DNA of 64,000 bases from Nocardia brasiliensis NBRC 14402 (GCF_000308475.2 NZ_BAFT02000068.1:118508-182507), one strand, 5' to 3'. Shown: positions 26,054 through 35,011, numbered from the stretch's first letter. Numbers and translations: made by a program. The notes: generated by a model not told the origin, from the letters alone.

Positions 26054-27579
26054 TGCCCCGCCTCCGTCCGGGTGTTGAGAATGTTGATGCCGCGCACCAG
26101 CACCGACGGGCAGCCGTGGCTGACCGCGGCGACCTGCCCGGGCTGGGCCTTGCCGCAGTTGAACGCGCCGCCGAGCCGCCAGGTGGACGGTCCGCCGACC
26201 GCTTCCATCGCGCCCCAGAAGTCGGTGGTGGTGGCCTGGTAGGCGACGTCGCGGAGCTGGCCGTCCAGCTTGCCGTCGCGAATGCGGAAGAACCGCTGAC
26301 CGGTGAACTGGAAGTTGTAGCGCTGCATGTCGATCGACCACGACTTGTCGCCGACGATGTAGATGCCGTCCCGCACCCGGGAGATGAGTTCCTCGGTGCT
26401 GGTGTCGTTTTCGGGATCGGGCTGCAAGGAGACATTGGCCATGCGCTGGATCGGCACGTGATGCGCCGAATCCGCGTAGGAGCAGCCGTTGGACCGGTCC
26501 AGGCCCAGGCGCGGCGCGAACACGCGGTCCAGTTGGTAGCCGACGAGCACGCCGTCGCGCACCAGATCCCAGCGCTGCCCGGCCACGCCCTCGTCGTCGT
26601 AGCCGACGCTGGCCAGGCCGTGCGGCTCGGTGCGGTCACCGGTGACGTGCATGATCGGGGTGCCGTATTGCAGCGTGCCGAGCTTGTCCGGGGTGGCGAA
26701 CGAGGTACCGGCGTAAGCGGATTCGTAGCCGATGGCGCGGTCGTACTCGGTGGCGTGGCCGATGGATTCGTGGATGGTCAGCCACAGGTTGGTCGGGTCG
26801 ATCACCAGATCGGTCGGGCCGGGGGTGACGGTCGGCGCCTGCACCTTCTCGGCGAGCCAGGACGGGATCCGGGCCAGTTCGTCCGACCAGTCCCAGGTGC
26901 CGTCGGCGCCGGTGACGTACTCCCAGCCGCGCCCCACCGGCGGTGCCAGCGTGCGCATGGTCTCGAACACGCCCGCCGCCGAATCGACCGTGGTCGCCTC
27001 GAACTGCGGATGCAGCCGGACGCGCTGCTGGGTGATCTTCGAGCCCGCGGTGTCGGTGTAGAAGGTCTGCTCTTTCACCTGCAACACGTAGGCCGTGACG
27101 TGGTCGACGCCGTCGGCGCCGGACAGGCGTTCCGAATAGTCCTGCAGCAGTGCGACCTTCTCGGTGGTCGGCACGGTGAACGGGTCCACGTCGTAGGCGG
27201 AGACCCAGTGCACGTCGTCGTAGATCGGTTCGTCCGCGAGTTCGACCCGTTCGCGGTTCAATGCGCGCAGCGTCGTCGCGACCGTTACCGCGGTGCGCGC
27301 CACCTCGGCGGCGGTCGCGGGGGTCAGCGCGGCATGCGAGGCGAAACCCCACGTGCCGTCGACGATCACGCGGACCGCGAAACCGAGTTCGATGTTGTCG
27401 GTGATCGCCTCGACGCGCCCGTCGCGCAACCGGATCGTCTGCGTCACCAGCCGGTGCACGCGCAGGTCGGCATGCTCGGCGCCCGCGGCGCGCGCCGCAC
27501 CCAACGCGGCGTCGGCGAGCGCGGTCAGCGGCAGCTCGAGAAACTCTGCGTCCACATCCTTGGAAGTCGCGATGCTCAC
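26050..27579 (-). CDS. tldD: TldD-family metallopeptidase, catalytic subunit
   Basis: A 509-residue zinc metallopeptidase subunit with the characteristic H-E-S-I-G-H-A-T-E-Y-D motif (HExxxH), G-C-S-Y-A-D-S-A-H-H-V-P-I-Q-R-M-A-N-V, and G-G-A-F-N-C-G-K-A-Q-P-G-Q close to the C terminus. It works with PmbA encoded immediately downstream. No small precursor peptide or toxin-antitoxin substrate is recognisable nearby, so the physiological substrate is open. The start is GTG 27579 where the conserved region begins; the frame continues upstream into low-complexity repeat sequence and is not coding there. Confidence 0.92.
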   Translation of the reverse strand: MSIATSKDVDAEFLELPLTALADAALGAARAAGAEHADLRVHRLVTQTIRLRDGRVEAITDNIELGFAVRVIVDGTWGFASHAALTPATAAEVARTAVTVATTLRALNRERVELADEPIYDDVHWVSAYDVDPFTVPTTEKVALLQDYSERLSGADGVDHVTAYVLQVKEQTFYTDTAGSKITQQRVRLHPQFEATTVDSAAGVFETMRTLAPPVGRGWEYVTGADGTWDWSDELARIPSWLAEKVQAPTVTPGPTDLVIDPTNLWLTIHESIGHATEYDRAIGYESAYAGTSFATPDKLGTLQYGTPIMHVTGDRTEPHGLASVGYDDEGVAGQRWDLVRDGVLVGYQLDRVFAPRLGLDRSNGCSYADSAHHVPIQRMANVSLQPDPENDTSTEELISRVRDGIYIVGDKSWSIDMQRYNFQFTGQRFFRIRDGKLDGQLRDVAYQATTTDFWGAMEAVGGPSTWRLGGAFNCGKAQPGQVAAVSHGCPSVLVRGINILNTRTEAGQ

Positions 27580-27653
27580 CCAGCCCAACCTAGTCCCTCC
27601 CGCCCCACCACACCCCGCGCCACCCCGCGCAAACCTGCACCCCCTGCAAACAT

Positions 27654-27710
27654 GCACCCCCGCACCCCGCACCCCGCACCCCGCACCCCGCACCCCGCAC
27701 CCCGCACCCC
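27654..27710. repeat. Heptanucleotide microsatellite (GCACCCC)n
   Basis: Seven exact tandem copies of GCACCCC (27662-27710) preceded by related shorter units, 75 nt upstream of tldD. Copy number is likely variable by slippage. The surrounding 642-base gap (27580-28221) otherwise holds hairpin copy 2 and no gene I can support. Confidence 0.9.
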
Positions 27711-28013
27711 TCCGAAACCCCCACCAGCACAGCACGACCGGCTCCCGCGCAGTCGAACGCCCACCCCCGGCCGTGTCACCTGCGACGCCCAAGATCCATA
27801 CCAGCAGCGCCCCAACCCCACGCTGCCCGCCGCGTTCGTGCCCGCGCTGCCATCGCAACGCGTGGTTTCGCTCGAGTCGGCACAGCGCGGAGCCGACCAC
27901 CGCTCCTGGCCATGGACGCGCCACGGGCCGACGCCTGCGGATCGCGGCGAATCAATCGCGTCCCCGCACCAGACGCACCGACGGCCGCTCACGCAGCCCC
28001 CGAACGTAAGCCC

Positions 28014-28102
28014 CCACTGGTCAATTGATCACGAGGAACTGGTGGCGGCATCGGCCGAGAGCCCGCCGCCACCGGTTCCTCGTGATCACTCGTCCAGCTC
28101 CG
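28014..28102. repeat. Hairpin element, copy 2
   Basis: TGATCACGAGGAACTGGTGG (28026-28045) pairs with a right arm ending near 28086, with one mismatch, around a loop with CGGCATCGGCCGAGAGCCC. Loop, left flank (CTGGTCAA-TTGATCAC) and right flank (GTCCAGCTC) match copy 1 at 19008-19095, while the stem interior differs by compensated changes (CCAGGTAA against CGAGGAAC). This pattern suggests selection for the fold. Confidence 0.8.
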
Positions 28103-28221
28103 ACCCGGGTGGGCGGGGTCAAAGGTGCAGGGGCGCAATGTCAAAGGTGGGGGAGTCGGAACGGCACGCGCGAAACCCGCGCATACCACGCCTGTCTCAC
28201 GAAATGCCGTACTGTGCCCGC

Positions 28222-28866
28222 GTGCCGCCATCCGCCCTCCGTGACCGCAAACGCGAACGTACCCGCCGTGCGCTGCTCGAGGCAGCCGTAGACCTTTTCG
28301 AGTCCAGAGGCTACGACGAGACGACGGTGGCCGATATCGCGGCGGCGGCCGAGGTGGGCACGCGCACCTTCTTCAACTACTTCGCCAGCAAGGAAGAACT
28401 GCTCTTCCCGGAGACCGACGAGCGGGTACGGGCCGCGGTGGCCGCGATCGGCAGCCGCCGGCCGGGGGAGCGTCCGGTCGAGGTGTTACTCCGGGCGTTA
28501 CGCGCGGCCGGTGACAATCCCGGCGAACATCTCGTCGACGATCTCAGCGCCCGGATCGCCGCATTGCGCGCGCAGGTGTCGCGCACCGTGCCGTCGGTGA
28601 GCGGCCGGGCCGCGCACGCACAGTTGGTGGCGCAGCGCGAGATCGCGCGTCAGTTGCATGCCGCGTTCCCCGCCGAACTGGACGAGGTGGGGGCCGCCGC
28701 GCTGGTCGGCGCGGTCGTCGGCGCGGTGTCCGGCGCGCTCACCGTGCTGTTCCAGCAGCCGATCAACGGCGCGGACGACGGCGAGCGACTGCACCGCCAG
28801 ATCCACGAGACCACCTCGCGGGTGCTGAAGCCCTGGCTCGCCTCGCAGGTCGAGCCGATCGGCTGA
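28222..28866 (+). CDS. TetR-family transcriptional regulator
   Basis: A 214-residue regulator with the TetR helix-turn-helix: R-E-R-T-R-R-A-L-L-E-A-A-V-D-L-F-E-S-R-G-Y-D-E-T-T-V-A-D-I-A, then V-G-T-R-T-F-F-N-Y-F-A-S-K-E-E-L-L-F. GTG 28222 is preferred as a leaderless start: TACTGT lies 7 nt upstream as a -10-like box. ATG 28204 is in frame and possible. The stop abuts the convergent TSUP permease stop with no gap. Confidence 0.86.
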   Translation: MPPSALRDRKRERTRRALLEAAVDLFESRGYDETTVADIAAAAEVGTRTFFNYFASKEELLFPETDERVRAAVAAIGSRRPGERPVEVLLRALRAAGDNPGEHLVDDLSARIAALRAQVSRTVPSVSGRAAHAQLVAQREIARQLHAAFPAELDEVGAAALVGAVVGAVSGALTVLFQQPINGADDGERLHRQIHETTSRVLKPWLASQVEPIG

Positions 28867-29634
28867 TCAGCCGAACTGCTGCCAGCCCAAGCGGATCACC
28901 ATCGCGACCACCACCACGAGCAGCACGACGCGGACGAATTTCGCGCCGTTGCGCAACGCCATGTGCGAGCCGACGATCGCGCCCGCCACGTTGCCGACCG
29001 CCATGGCCGCGCCGAGCAGGAACAAGATGTGGCCGGTGAGCCCGAAGAAGATCAGCGCGCCCACATTGGATCCGCAGTTGATCACCTTCGCCATCGCGGC
29101 GGCCCGCACGAACTCGGTGCCGAGCAGTGTCGCGAACGTGATGATGAGGAAGGTGCCGGTGCCGGGGCCGAGCAGGCCGTCGTAGAAGCCGACGAGTCCC
29201 GCGGCGAGCGCGATGGTGAGGATCACTTTGCGCCGGGTGGGCGCGTGCGTGGCGAGCGTGACCCCGATCGAGGGGCGCAGCGTGACGAACACCGCGACGC
29301 CGACCAGCACCACCATGACGATCGGAATGAACAGGTCCCGGTCGATCAATGAGACTGCGGCAGCACCGGTTCCGGCGGTCACCGCCGCGATTCCCGCCGC
29401 GGGCACGAGCACCCGCCACTGCATCGGCACTTTTCTGGCGAAGGTCAGCACCGACGCCGCGGTGCCCGCGACGGCGGCGAGCTTGTTCGTGCCGAGCGCG
29501 GTCTGCGGCGCGATGGTCGGTGCGACGAGAAACAACGTCGGCAGAATGATGAGCCCGCCGCCGCCGACCACCGCGTCCACCCAGCCCGCGGCCGTCGCCG
29601 CGGTTATCAACACCGCCCAATCACCGATCTGCAC
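28867..29634 (-). CDS. TauE/SafE (TSUP) family anion permease
   Basis: A roughly 255-residue membrane protein with about eight helices: A-A-G-W-V-D-A-V-V-G-G-G-G-L-I-I-L-P-T-L (the TSUP N-terminal repeat) and G-F-Y-D-G-L-L-G-P-G-T-G-T-F (second repeat). TSUP proteins export sulfite, sulfonates or other organosulfur and organic anions. GTG 29634 is chosen from comparison with the family N terminus; GTG 29691 is an alternative. Confidence 0.87.
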   Translation of the reverse strand: MQIGDWAVLITAATAAGWVDAVVGGGGLIILPTLFLVAPTIAPQTALGTNKLAAVAGTAASVLTFARKVPMQWRVLVPAAGIAAVTAGTGAAAVSLIDRDLFIPIVMVVLVGVAVFVTLRPSIGVTLATHAPTRRKVILTIALAAGLVGFYDGLLGPGTGTFLIITFATLLGTEFVRAAAMAKVINCGSNVGALIFFGLTGHILFLLGAAMAVGNVAGAIVGSHMALRNGAKFVRVVLLVVVVAMVIRLGWQQFG

Positions 29635-29741
29635 GGGGCAAGCCAACCAGGTGGTCGGATGCGGGCCAGTCAGCAGTCCAGTTCGTCGCACTCGGCGCGC
29701 GGGTGCGCCCCGGGGAGGCCGCCCCGACCTAGGGTGGACGG

Positions 29742-30914
29742 GTGCGCCGGTTCAGCCTGTGGCTTCGCGGGAAGCCCATCGTCTCGGATTCGATACTGGC
29801 GGCTGTCCTTTTACTGCTCGAGATCCTCAGCGTCGGGAACTCCACGCACAAGGTCGCCTTTCTCGCGGTCGGGGTATTTCTGCCGCTGCCGATCGTGTTG
29901 CGCCGGGTGTATCCGCGGGCGATGGCGGCGATCGCGCTGGTGTCGTCGCTGGTCGCGACGGCGGTCGCCTATGTGGTCGGCGACGATGCCGATCACATCA
30001 CGCTGTTCAGTCTCGGGATCATGCTGTACACGCTCGTCGCCTACGTGGGCAGGCGGGAGGGTCTGTGGTTCGGGCTCGGCGTGGTGCTCGATTCGGTGCT
30101 CTCGAATCTGGCGCTGGACAAGCCCGCGGGCGGCGAGGCCGTCTTCACCGTCATGTTCTTCGCGTTGTGCTGGACGCTCGCGGAGTTCATCGGCGCGCGG
30201 CACGCCTATGACACCGAGGTCGCGGCCCGGCTCGCGGTCGCGGACTACGACAAGGAACGTCGCGCGCACGACGCGGTGTCGGCCGAACGCACCCGCATCG
30301 CCCGCGAACTGCACGACGTGGTCGCGCACGCGGTGAGCGTGATCATCGTGCAGGCCGACGGCGCGAAGTACGCGCTGCGGCGCGACCCCGACGCCGCCGA
30401 GCAGGCGCTCACCACCATCGCGGGGACCGGTCGCGAGGCGCTGCGCGAACTGCGCCGGACCGTCGCGCTGCTGCGGACCGAACACGCGCCCGACCAGCTG
30501 CCCCAGCACGGCACCGCCGGACTCGCCCGGGTGGTGGACATGATGCGCGGCGCCGGCCTCGCCGTGGAACTCGAATTGACCGGGGAGCTCGACGATGTCG
30601 CGCCCGAGGTCAGCCTCGGCGTGCATCGCATCGTGCAGGAGTCGCTGACGAACACACTGCGCCACGCCGGGCCGCATCCCAAGGCGTGGGTGCGGGTGCG
30701 CCGCCGCGACGCCGACGTGACGATCGACATCTCCGACACCGGCGGCGTCCCGTTGGACGAACCCGCGGTCCGGATCAAAGGCGGCGGAATGGGTTTGGTC
30801 GGAATGCGCGAACGCATCGCCGTGCTCGGCGGCACGCTGGAGACCGGTCGCGCCGCGGACGGGGCGTGGCGGGTGCAGGCCACGATCCCGCTCGCGCCCG
30901 GCTTGCCGGAATAG
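29742..30914 (+). CDS. NarL-type sensor histidine kinase
   Basis: A 390-residue kinase. Four to five N-terminal membrane helices (residues 15-160) lead into a short coiled segment and the HisKA_3 box E-R-T-R-I-A-R-E-L-H-D-V-V-A-H (phospho-accepting His), followed by an HATPase domain with H-R-I-V-Q-E-S-L-T-N-T-L-R-H-A and the G-box G-G-G-M-G-L-V-G-M-R-E-R. The signal is unknown; the membrane region has almost no extracytoplasmic domain, suggesting sensing within or near the membrane. The response regulator follows after 43 bases. Confidence 0.92.
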   Translation: MRRFSLWLRGKPIVSDSILAAVLLLLEILSVGNSTHKVAFLAVGVFLPLPIVLRRVYPRAMAAIALVSSLVATAVAYVVGDDADHITLFSLGIMLYTLVAYVGRREGLWFGLGVVLDSVLSNLALDKPAGGEAVFTVMFFALCWTLAEFIGARHAYDTEVAARLAVADYDKERRAHDAVSAERTRIARELHDVVAHAVSVIIVQADGAKYALRRDPDAAEQALTTIAGTGREALRELRRTVALLRTEHAPDQLPQHGTAGLARVVDMMRGAGLAVELELTGELDDVAPEVSLGVHRIVQESLTNTLRHAGPHPKAWVRVRRRDADVTIDISDTGGVPLDEPAVRIKGGGMGLVGMRERIAVLGGTLETGRAADGAWRVQATIPLAPGLPE

Positions 30915-30957
30915 GTTGGCAGGCCGTCGGCGGGCCCGCGCACGTTAGATTAGGTGC

Positions 30958-31617
30958 GTGCCGATCACCGTTCTCGTTGTCGACGACCAGGAACTCATGC
31001 GCATGGGGTTGAAGATGGTCCTCGGCGCGCACCCCGACATCGAGGTGATCGGGGAGGCGGCCAACGGAGCGGCCGCGGTGAGCCGGGCCGCCGAGCTGGT
31101 ACCCGATGTGGTGCTGATGGACGTGCGGATGCCGGTGGTCGACGGCGTCACCGCGACCGCGCGGATCGTCGAGGCGGGGCACGGCTGCCGGGTGCTCGTG
31201 ATGACCACCTTCGATCTCGACGAGCACGCGCTGGGCGCATTGCGCGCGGGCGCGAGCGGCTTCCTGCTCAAGGACACCCCACCGGAGGACCTGATCTCCG
31301 CGATCCGCAGCGTCGCCGCCGGTGACGCGGTCGTCTCGCCGAAGGTGACCAAGCGCCTGCTGGATCGGCTCATCGCCGAGGACCCCGCGCGGATGCGCGA
31401 CCCGGGCGTGCTCGAGGTGCTCACCGCCCGCGAGCGCGAGGTGCTCGAACAGATCGCGGCGGGCCGGTCCAACGCCGAGATCGCCGAACAGCTGTATCTC
31501 TCCGAGGCCACCGTGAAGACGCACGTCGGCCGCGTGCTCACCAAACTCGGCCTGCGCGACCGCGTGCAAGCGGTGGTGCTCGCCTACGAGACCGGTCTGG
31601 TCCGTCCGGGCGGTTGA
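30958..31617 (+). CDS. NarL/LuxR-type response regulator
   Basis: A 219-residue regulator: REC domain with the acidic pocket V-V-D-D-Q-E-L and the phospho-acceptor Asp in V-V-L-M-D-V-R-M-P, then a LuxR helix-turn-helix (L-T-A-R-E-R-E-V-L-E-Q-I-A-A-G-R-S-N-A-E-I-A-E-Q-L-Y-L-S-E-A-T-V-K-T-H-V). It forms a two-component system with the upstream kinase. Start GTG 30958. Targets are unknown; many actinobacterial pairs of this type adjust antibiotic or envelope-stress genes. Confidence 0.93.
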   Translation: MPITVLVVDDQELMRMGLKMVLGAHPDIEVIGEAANGAAAVSRAAELVPDVVLMDVRMPVVDGVTATARIVEAGHGCRVLVMTTFDLDEHALGALRAGASGFLLKDTPPEDLISAIRSVAAGDAVVSPKVTKRLLDRLIAEDPARMRDPGVLEVLTAREREVLEQIAAGRSNAEIAEQLYLSEATVKTHVGRVLTKLGLRDRVQAVVLAYETGLVRPGG

Positions 31618-31632
31618 TCCCCGTCGCCCGGT

Positions 31633-32289
31633 TCACCCCGGCTGGGCGACCGACAAACGGCTACGCAGCGTCGGCAGTCCGGGCCCGGTCAGATCATCGC
31701 AGTAGGCGATCCGGCCTGCCATCGCCATGACCAGTGCGATGGTCGTCCCGTGCACCTCGGGACCGGTGCCGATCTCGAACGGGCCGTCGGTCGCCGTCAC
31801 GCGCAGCCCCGCGATCGCGCTGTGGCCGGACACCGTGAAATCCCGGCTCGCGTAGAACTGGGCCACCGCGGTCGCGGCCGCCACCGCGGGCTCGCGCGGC
31901 AATCCGAGCGGACGCCGGATGTCCTGCGCGTGCACGACCACCTCGCCGAGCCAGGCCGCGGTATTGCCGAAGGTGGCGGTGGTGCTGGTGCCGACCGCTC
32001 GGAACCGGTCCAGCGTTTCGGCGGGTGTCGCGCCCCGATGCGCGGCCAGCAGCCGATCGTTGTGCAGCGCGAAATCGAACCGGGCACGCAGTGCGCTGAG
32101 CACCCAGCGGATCCGGCCGACACTAGCCGCCGCGGTCAGGTGGGCGAGCACCTCCTCGACCGTCCACTCCCCGCACAGTGACGGGCTCGCCCATTGCGTC
32201 TGGTCCAATTCGGCCAGATCCTCGGCCAGCGCCGCGCGCTCGGCATGCGTCATCGCCCAGATCTCGGCCCGCGACAGTTCGTTCGCCAC
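31633..32289 (-). CDS. Maleylpyruvate-isomerase-like mycothiol-dependent enzyme family protein
   Basis: A 218-residue protein of the DinB/MDMPI-N fold: A-E-D-L-A-E-L-D-Q-T-Q-W-A-S-P-S-L-C-G-E-W-T-V-E-E-V-L-A-H-L-T at the N terminus is the family signature (W-x-x-x-x-x-C-x-x-W-x-V-x-x-x-x-x-H-L), including a metal-binding His. A second metal His lies in V-V-V-H-A-Q-D-I-R. The expected partner thiol in actinobacteria is mycothiol; the substrate is unknown. It converges on the response regulator gene with only 15 bases between. Confidence 0.85.
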   Translation of the reverse strand: MANELSRAEIWAMTHAERAALAEDLAELDQTQWASPSLCGEWTVEEVLAHLTAAASVGRIRWVLSALRARFDFALHNDRLLAAHRGATPAETLDRFRAVGTSTTATFGNTAAWLGEVVVHAQDIRRPLGLPREPAVAAATAVAQFYASRDFTVSGHSAIAGLRVTATDGPFEIGTGPEVHGTTIALVMAMAGRIAYCDDLTGPGLPTLRSRLSVAQPG

Positions 32290-32459
32290 CCGTCCTCCTT
32301 CGTCCGGCGTTGCCCGCCGTTCCGTTGTTCCACTGCTACGGACGGCCTGAACGCCGTGAACTCATCGGCGGCGCGGGTCTCATGGGACTCTCAGGCGGAT
32401 TCGGGAGAAAAATTGCGGGCCTGGACGTTGGATCGGGTAGATCGTCCGAAAGGAACGCC

Positions 32460-32942
32460 ATGCCCGCCCTGGTATTCGTGCTCTATGTGATCACCGAGAT
32501 CGCCGCCCTGGTCGCCGTCGGCCAATGGCTCGGCGTGATACCGGCCATTCTGCTGCTCATCGCCGGATCGGCGGCGGGCATGCTGCTGGTCGGCTCGCAG
32601 GGACGGCGGGTGTTCGAGCAGTTCCGCCGCGTCGGCCGCGGCGAGATCGCGCCGGGTACCGCGGTCGCCGACGGCGCGCTGGTCGCGGCGGGCGGGTTCC
32701 TGATGTTCGTGCCCGGCCTCGTGACTTCGCTGATCGGCCTGTTCCTGCTGCTGCCGCCGACCCGATTCCTGGTGCGGCCGATGGCCGCCGCGTTCGCCGC
32801 GCGCCGGGTCGCCAAGTTTCAGGCCGCGATGCCGTATCGGGGCGTGGTGATCGACGGTGGCGAAGTCATCGACGGCACTGTCGTGCACCAGTACTACGAC
32901 GACGGACAGGGCAACGCGCGCCGCGCCATCACCAACCCCTGA
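32460..32942 (+). CDS. fxsA: FxsA-family membrane protein
   Basis: A 160-residue polytopic protein: F-V-L-Y-V-I-T-E-I-A-A-L-V-A-V-G, then I-A-G-S-A-A-G-M-L-L-V-G-S-Q-G, and a second hydrophobic unit G-A-L-V-A-A-G-G-F-L-M-F-V-P-G-L-V-T-S. This is the standard FxsA/UPF0716 pattern; in E. coli it relieves phage exclusion, and its general role is unclear. The start is ATG 32460, with AAAGGAA upstream. M. tuberculosis keeps its fxsA (Rv2053c) close to lnt/ppm1 and rbpA, so this marks the conserved neighbourhood. Confidence 0.87.
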   Translation: MPALVFVLYVITEIAALVAVGQWLGVIPAILLLIAGSAAGMLLVGSQGRRVFEQFRRVGRGEIAPGTAVADGALVAAGGFLMFVPGLVTSLIGLFLLLPPTRFLVRPMAAAFAARRVAKFQAAMPYRGVVIDGGEVIDGTVVHQYYDDGQGNARRAITNP

Positions 32943-33041
32943 CCATCCGAATTGTCAAAGGGTGGTAGCGCCATTACCAACGAGTAGTAAAGACACGCCA
33001 GCGCGCTAGGGATCCCGCTGAAAAGCGGCTACGGTGACGCG

Positions 33042-33293
33042 ATGGCCACCGAGCAACTCACCATCACGGTGAGCGAAGAGCTGGCCGCCGCGGTGAAACG
33101 CGCGGCGGCGGCTGCGGGACAATCGATTTCCGGGTTTGCGGCCGCCGCGTTGCGGCTGGAACTGATCGCCGTCGAGGCGGGTTGCCCGCCGGGTTCGCCG
33201 TACGGTCCCGGCGACGCGCCGCCGCGCTTCGCCGACGTGATGACGGTACTGGCCCACGCCGAGGACGTGCGGCAGCCCGTACTGAACGGCTGA
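33042..33293 (+). CDS. Small ribbon-helix-helix-like protein, orphan
   Basis: An 83-residue protein: L-T-I-T-V-S-E-E-L-A-A-A-V-K-R-A-A-A-A-A-G-Q-S-I-S-G-F-A-A-A-A-L-R-L-E-L resembles a ribbon-helix-helix (CopG/ParD-like) strand-helix-helix unit, followed by a Pro/Gly-rich linker and a short helix. Such proteins are often antitoxins or small repressors, but no toxin gene follows; the next gene is an amidohydrolase. Function not assigned. Confidence 0.65.
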   Translation: MATEQLTITVSEELAAAVKRAAAAAGQSISGFAAAALRLELIAVEAGCPPGSPYGPGDAPPRFADVMTVLAHAEDVRQPVLNG

Positions 33294-33410
33294 CCCGAAA
33301 GCCCGAATCGGGCATACGGCAGACTGGGTTCTCGTGAGTGAGCGTAGCGAGCGAACCAGTGACACAGCGTGCGTATGCACGACGGAACCGAGCGTCAGCG
33401 AGGTGCAGTC

Positions 33411-35006
33411 GTGAATACCCAGTTGCTCATCGGCGGTCGTATCTACAGCTCCAGTTCTCCGGACGCGACGGCGATGGCGGTGGCCGACGGCACCGTGGTG
33501 TGGCTCGGCGCGGAACAGCCCGGGCGAGCACTGCATCCGGACGCCGAGATCATCGATCTGGACGGCGCGTTCGTCGCGCCGGCGTTCGTGGACCCGCACG
33601 TGCACGTCACCGCGCTGGGACTGAAACTCACCGGACTCGACCTGTCCGTCGCCCGTTCGCTGGAGCACTGCCTGACCTTGCTGCGCGATTTCGCCGCGGC
33701 GCGGCCCGAGGGTGCGATCCTCGGTGACGGCTGGGACGAGACCACCTGGCCGGAGGGCAGGCCGCCCACGGTCGAGGAGATCGACAAGGCCGCCGGGGCC
33801 CGCCACGTCTACCTGTCCCGGGTCGACGCGCACTCGGCGGTGGTGTCGTCCGCGCTGCTGGACGCGCTGCCGCAGGTGCGCGCGGCCGACGGGTTCACCC
33901 GCGGCGAGCCGGTCCGGGCGGCGGCGCACCACCTGGTGCGGACCACGGTGCTCGCGGAACTCGATCGCGCGCAACGGGATCGGGCGCGGGCGGCGGCGCT
34001 GGACCACGCGGCCGCGCACGGCATCGTCGCGGTGCACGAATGCGCGGGGCCGGAGATCTCCGGTCGCACCGACGTGCGCGAACTGCTCGAATTCCGGCAC
34101 GGCGTCGAGGTGCGGGCGTACTGGGGCGAGGCGGTGCGCAGTGCCGAACAGGCGCGCGCACTGGTGGCCGAACTCGGCGTGCACGCGCTCGGCGGCGATC
34201 TGTTCGTCGACGGCTCGTTCGGTTCGCACACCGCCTGGCTGCGCGAGGACTACGCCGACCAGCCCGGCACCGGCCGGTCCTATCTCGACGCCGAGGCCAT
34301 CGCCGCGCATATTCGCGCCTGCACGGAGGCGGGCATCCAAGCGGGCTTCCACGTGATCGGCGACGCCGCCATGGACGCGGTCGTGGCCGGATTCGACCGT
34401 GTCGTAGGCGAATTCGGCGGTCCGGCGGTTGCGGCGCTCGGGCACCGGGTGGAGCACGCCGAGCTGCTGGATGCCGCGCAGATCGGCAAGCTCGCCGCGT
34501 GGGGTGTGCTCGCCAGCGTGCAACCGGGATTCGACGCGGCGTGGGGCGGCGCGGACGGCATGTACGCGGCGCGACTCGGCGCCACCCGGGCCGCCGCGCT
34601 GAACCCGTTCGCCGCCATGGCCGCGGCCGGGATCGCACTGGCTGTCGGTTCGGACGCGCCGGTCACTCCGCTCGATCCCTGGTCGGCCGTGCGCGCCGCC
34701 GCCCACCACCGCACCCCCGGCCACGGACTCTCTCCGCGCGCCGCGTTCGCCGCCGCGACCAGGGGCGCGTGGCGCGCGGGCGGAGTCAGGGACGGAATCG
34801 CAGGCACCCTGGTACCCGGCGCGCCCGCCTCCTACGCGGTCTGGGACGCCGACGATCTGGTCGTCGCCGCAGCGGCCGACTCGGTACAGCGCTGGTCCAC
34901 CGACCCGCGCTCCCGCGTGCCCGGACTGCCACCCCTGCAACCAGGTTCAGCGCTACCGCAGTGCCTGCGCACCGTGCATCGCGGCGAAACGATCTACACC
35001 GCGTGA
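33411..35006 (+). CDS. Amidohydrolase family protein (YtcJ-like)
   Basis: A 531-residue metal-dependent hydrolase. It has an N-terminal beta-sandwich (T-Q-L-L-I-G-G-R-I-Y), the metal motif V-D-P-H-V-H-V-T, F-V-D-G-S-F-G-S-H-T-A, the metal/catalytic histidines in F-H-V-I-G-D-A-A-M-D and G-H-R-V-E-H-A-E, and the catalytic Asp in V-G-S-D-A-P-V-T-P-L-D-P-W. The subgroup acts on exocyclic amides or N-substituted formamides; the true substrate is unknown. The start is GTG 33411, with GAGGTG 5 nt upstream. A related gene commonly sits between fxsA and lnt in the order, so this looks like part of the housekeeping neighbourhood. Confidence 0.88.
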   Translation: MNTQLLIGGRIYSSSSPDATAMAVADGTVVWLGAEQPGRALHPDAEIIDLDGAFVAPAFVDPHVHVTALGLKLTGLDLSVARSLEHCLTLLRDFAAARPEGAILGDGWDETTWPEGRPPTVEEIDKAAGARHVYLSRVDAHSAVVSSALLDALPQVRAADGFTRGEPVRAAAHHLVRTTVLAELDRAQRDRARAAALDHAAAHGIVAVHECAGPEISGRTDVRELLEFRHGVEVRAYWGEAVRSAEQARALVAELGVHALGGDLFVDGSFGSHTAWLREDYADQPGTGRSYLDAEAIAAHIRACTEAGIQAGFHVIGDAAMDAVVAGFDRVVGEFGGPAVAALGHRVEHAELLDAAQIGKLAAWGVLASVQPGFDAAWGGADGMYAARLGATRAAALNPFAAMAAAGIALAVGSDAPVTPLDPWSAVRAAAHHRTPGHGLSPRAAFAAATRGAWRAGGVRDGIAGTLVPGAPASYAVWDADDLVVAAAADSVQRWSTDPRSRVPGLPPLQPGSALPQCLRTVHRGETIYTA

Positions 35007-35011
35007 GGTCG

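Noticed and set aside
27576..27992. Minus-strand Cys/Gly/Arg-rich frame with G-A-G-C-G-V-R repeats
   Set aside because: The repeats are simply the (GCACCCC)n microsatellite read in one frame; no start site and no conserved segment.
33331..33400. GTGAGCGTAGCGAGCGAAC-like palindromic stretch before the amidohydrolase as a specific operator
   Set aside because: From memory, similar sequence is scattered before many genes in Nocardia-like genomes, so it is more likely a dispersed repeat than a dedicated site; not enough here to decide.
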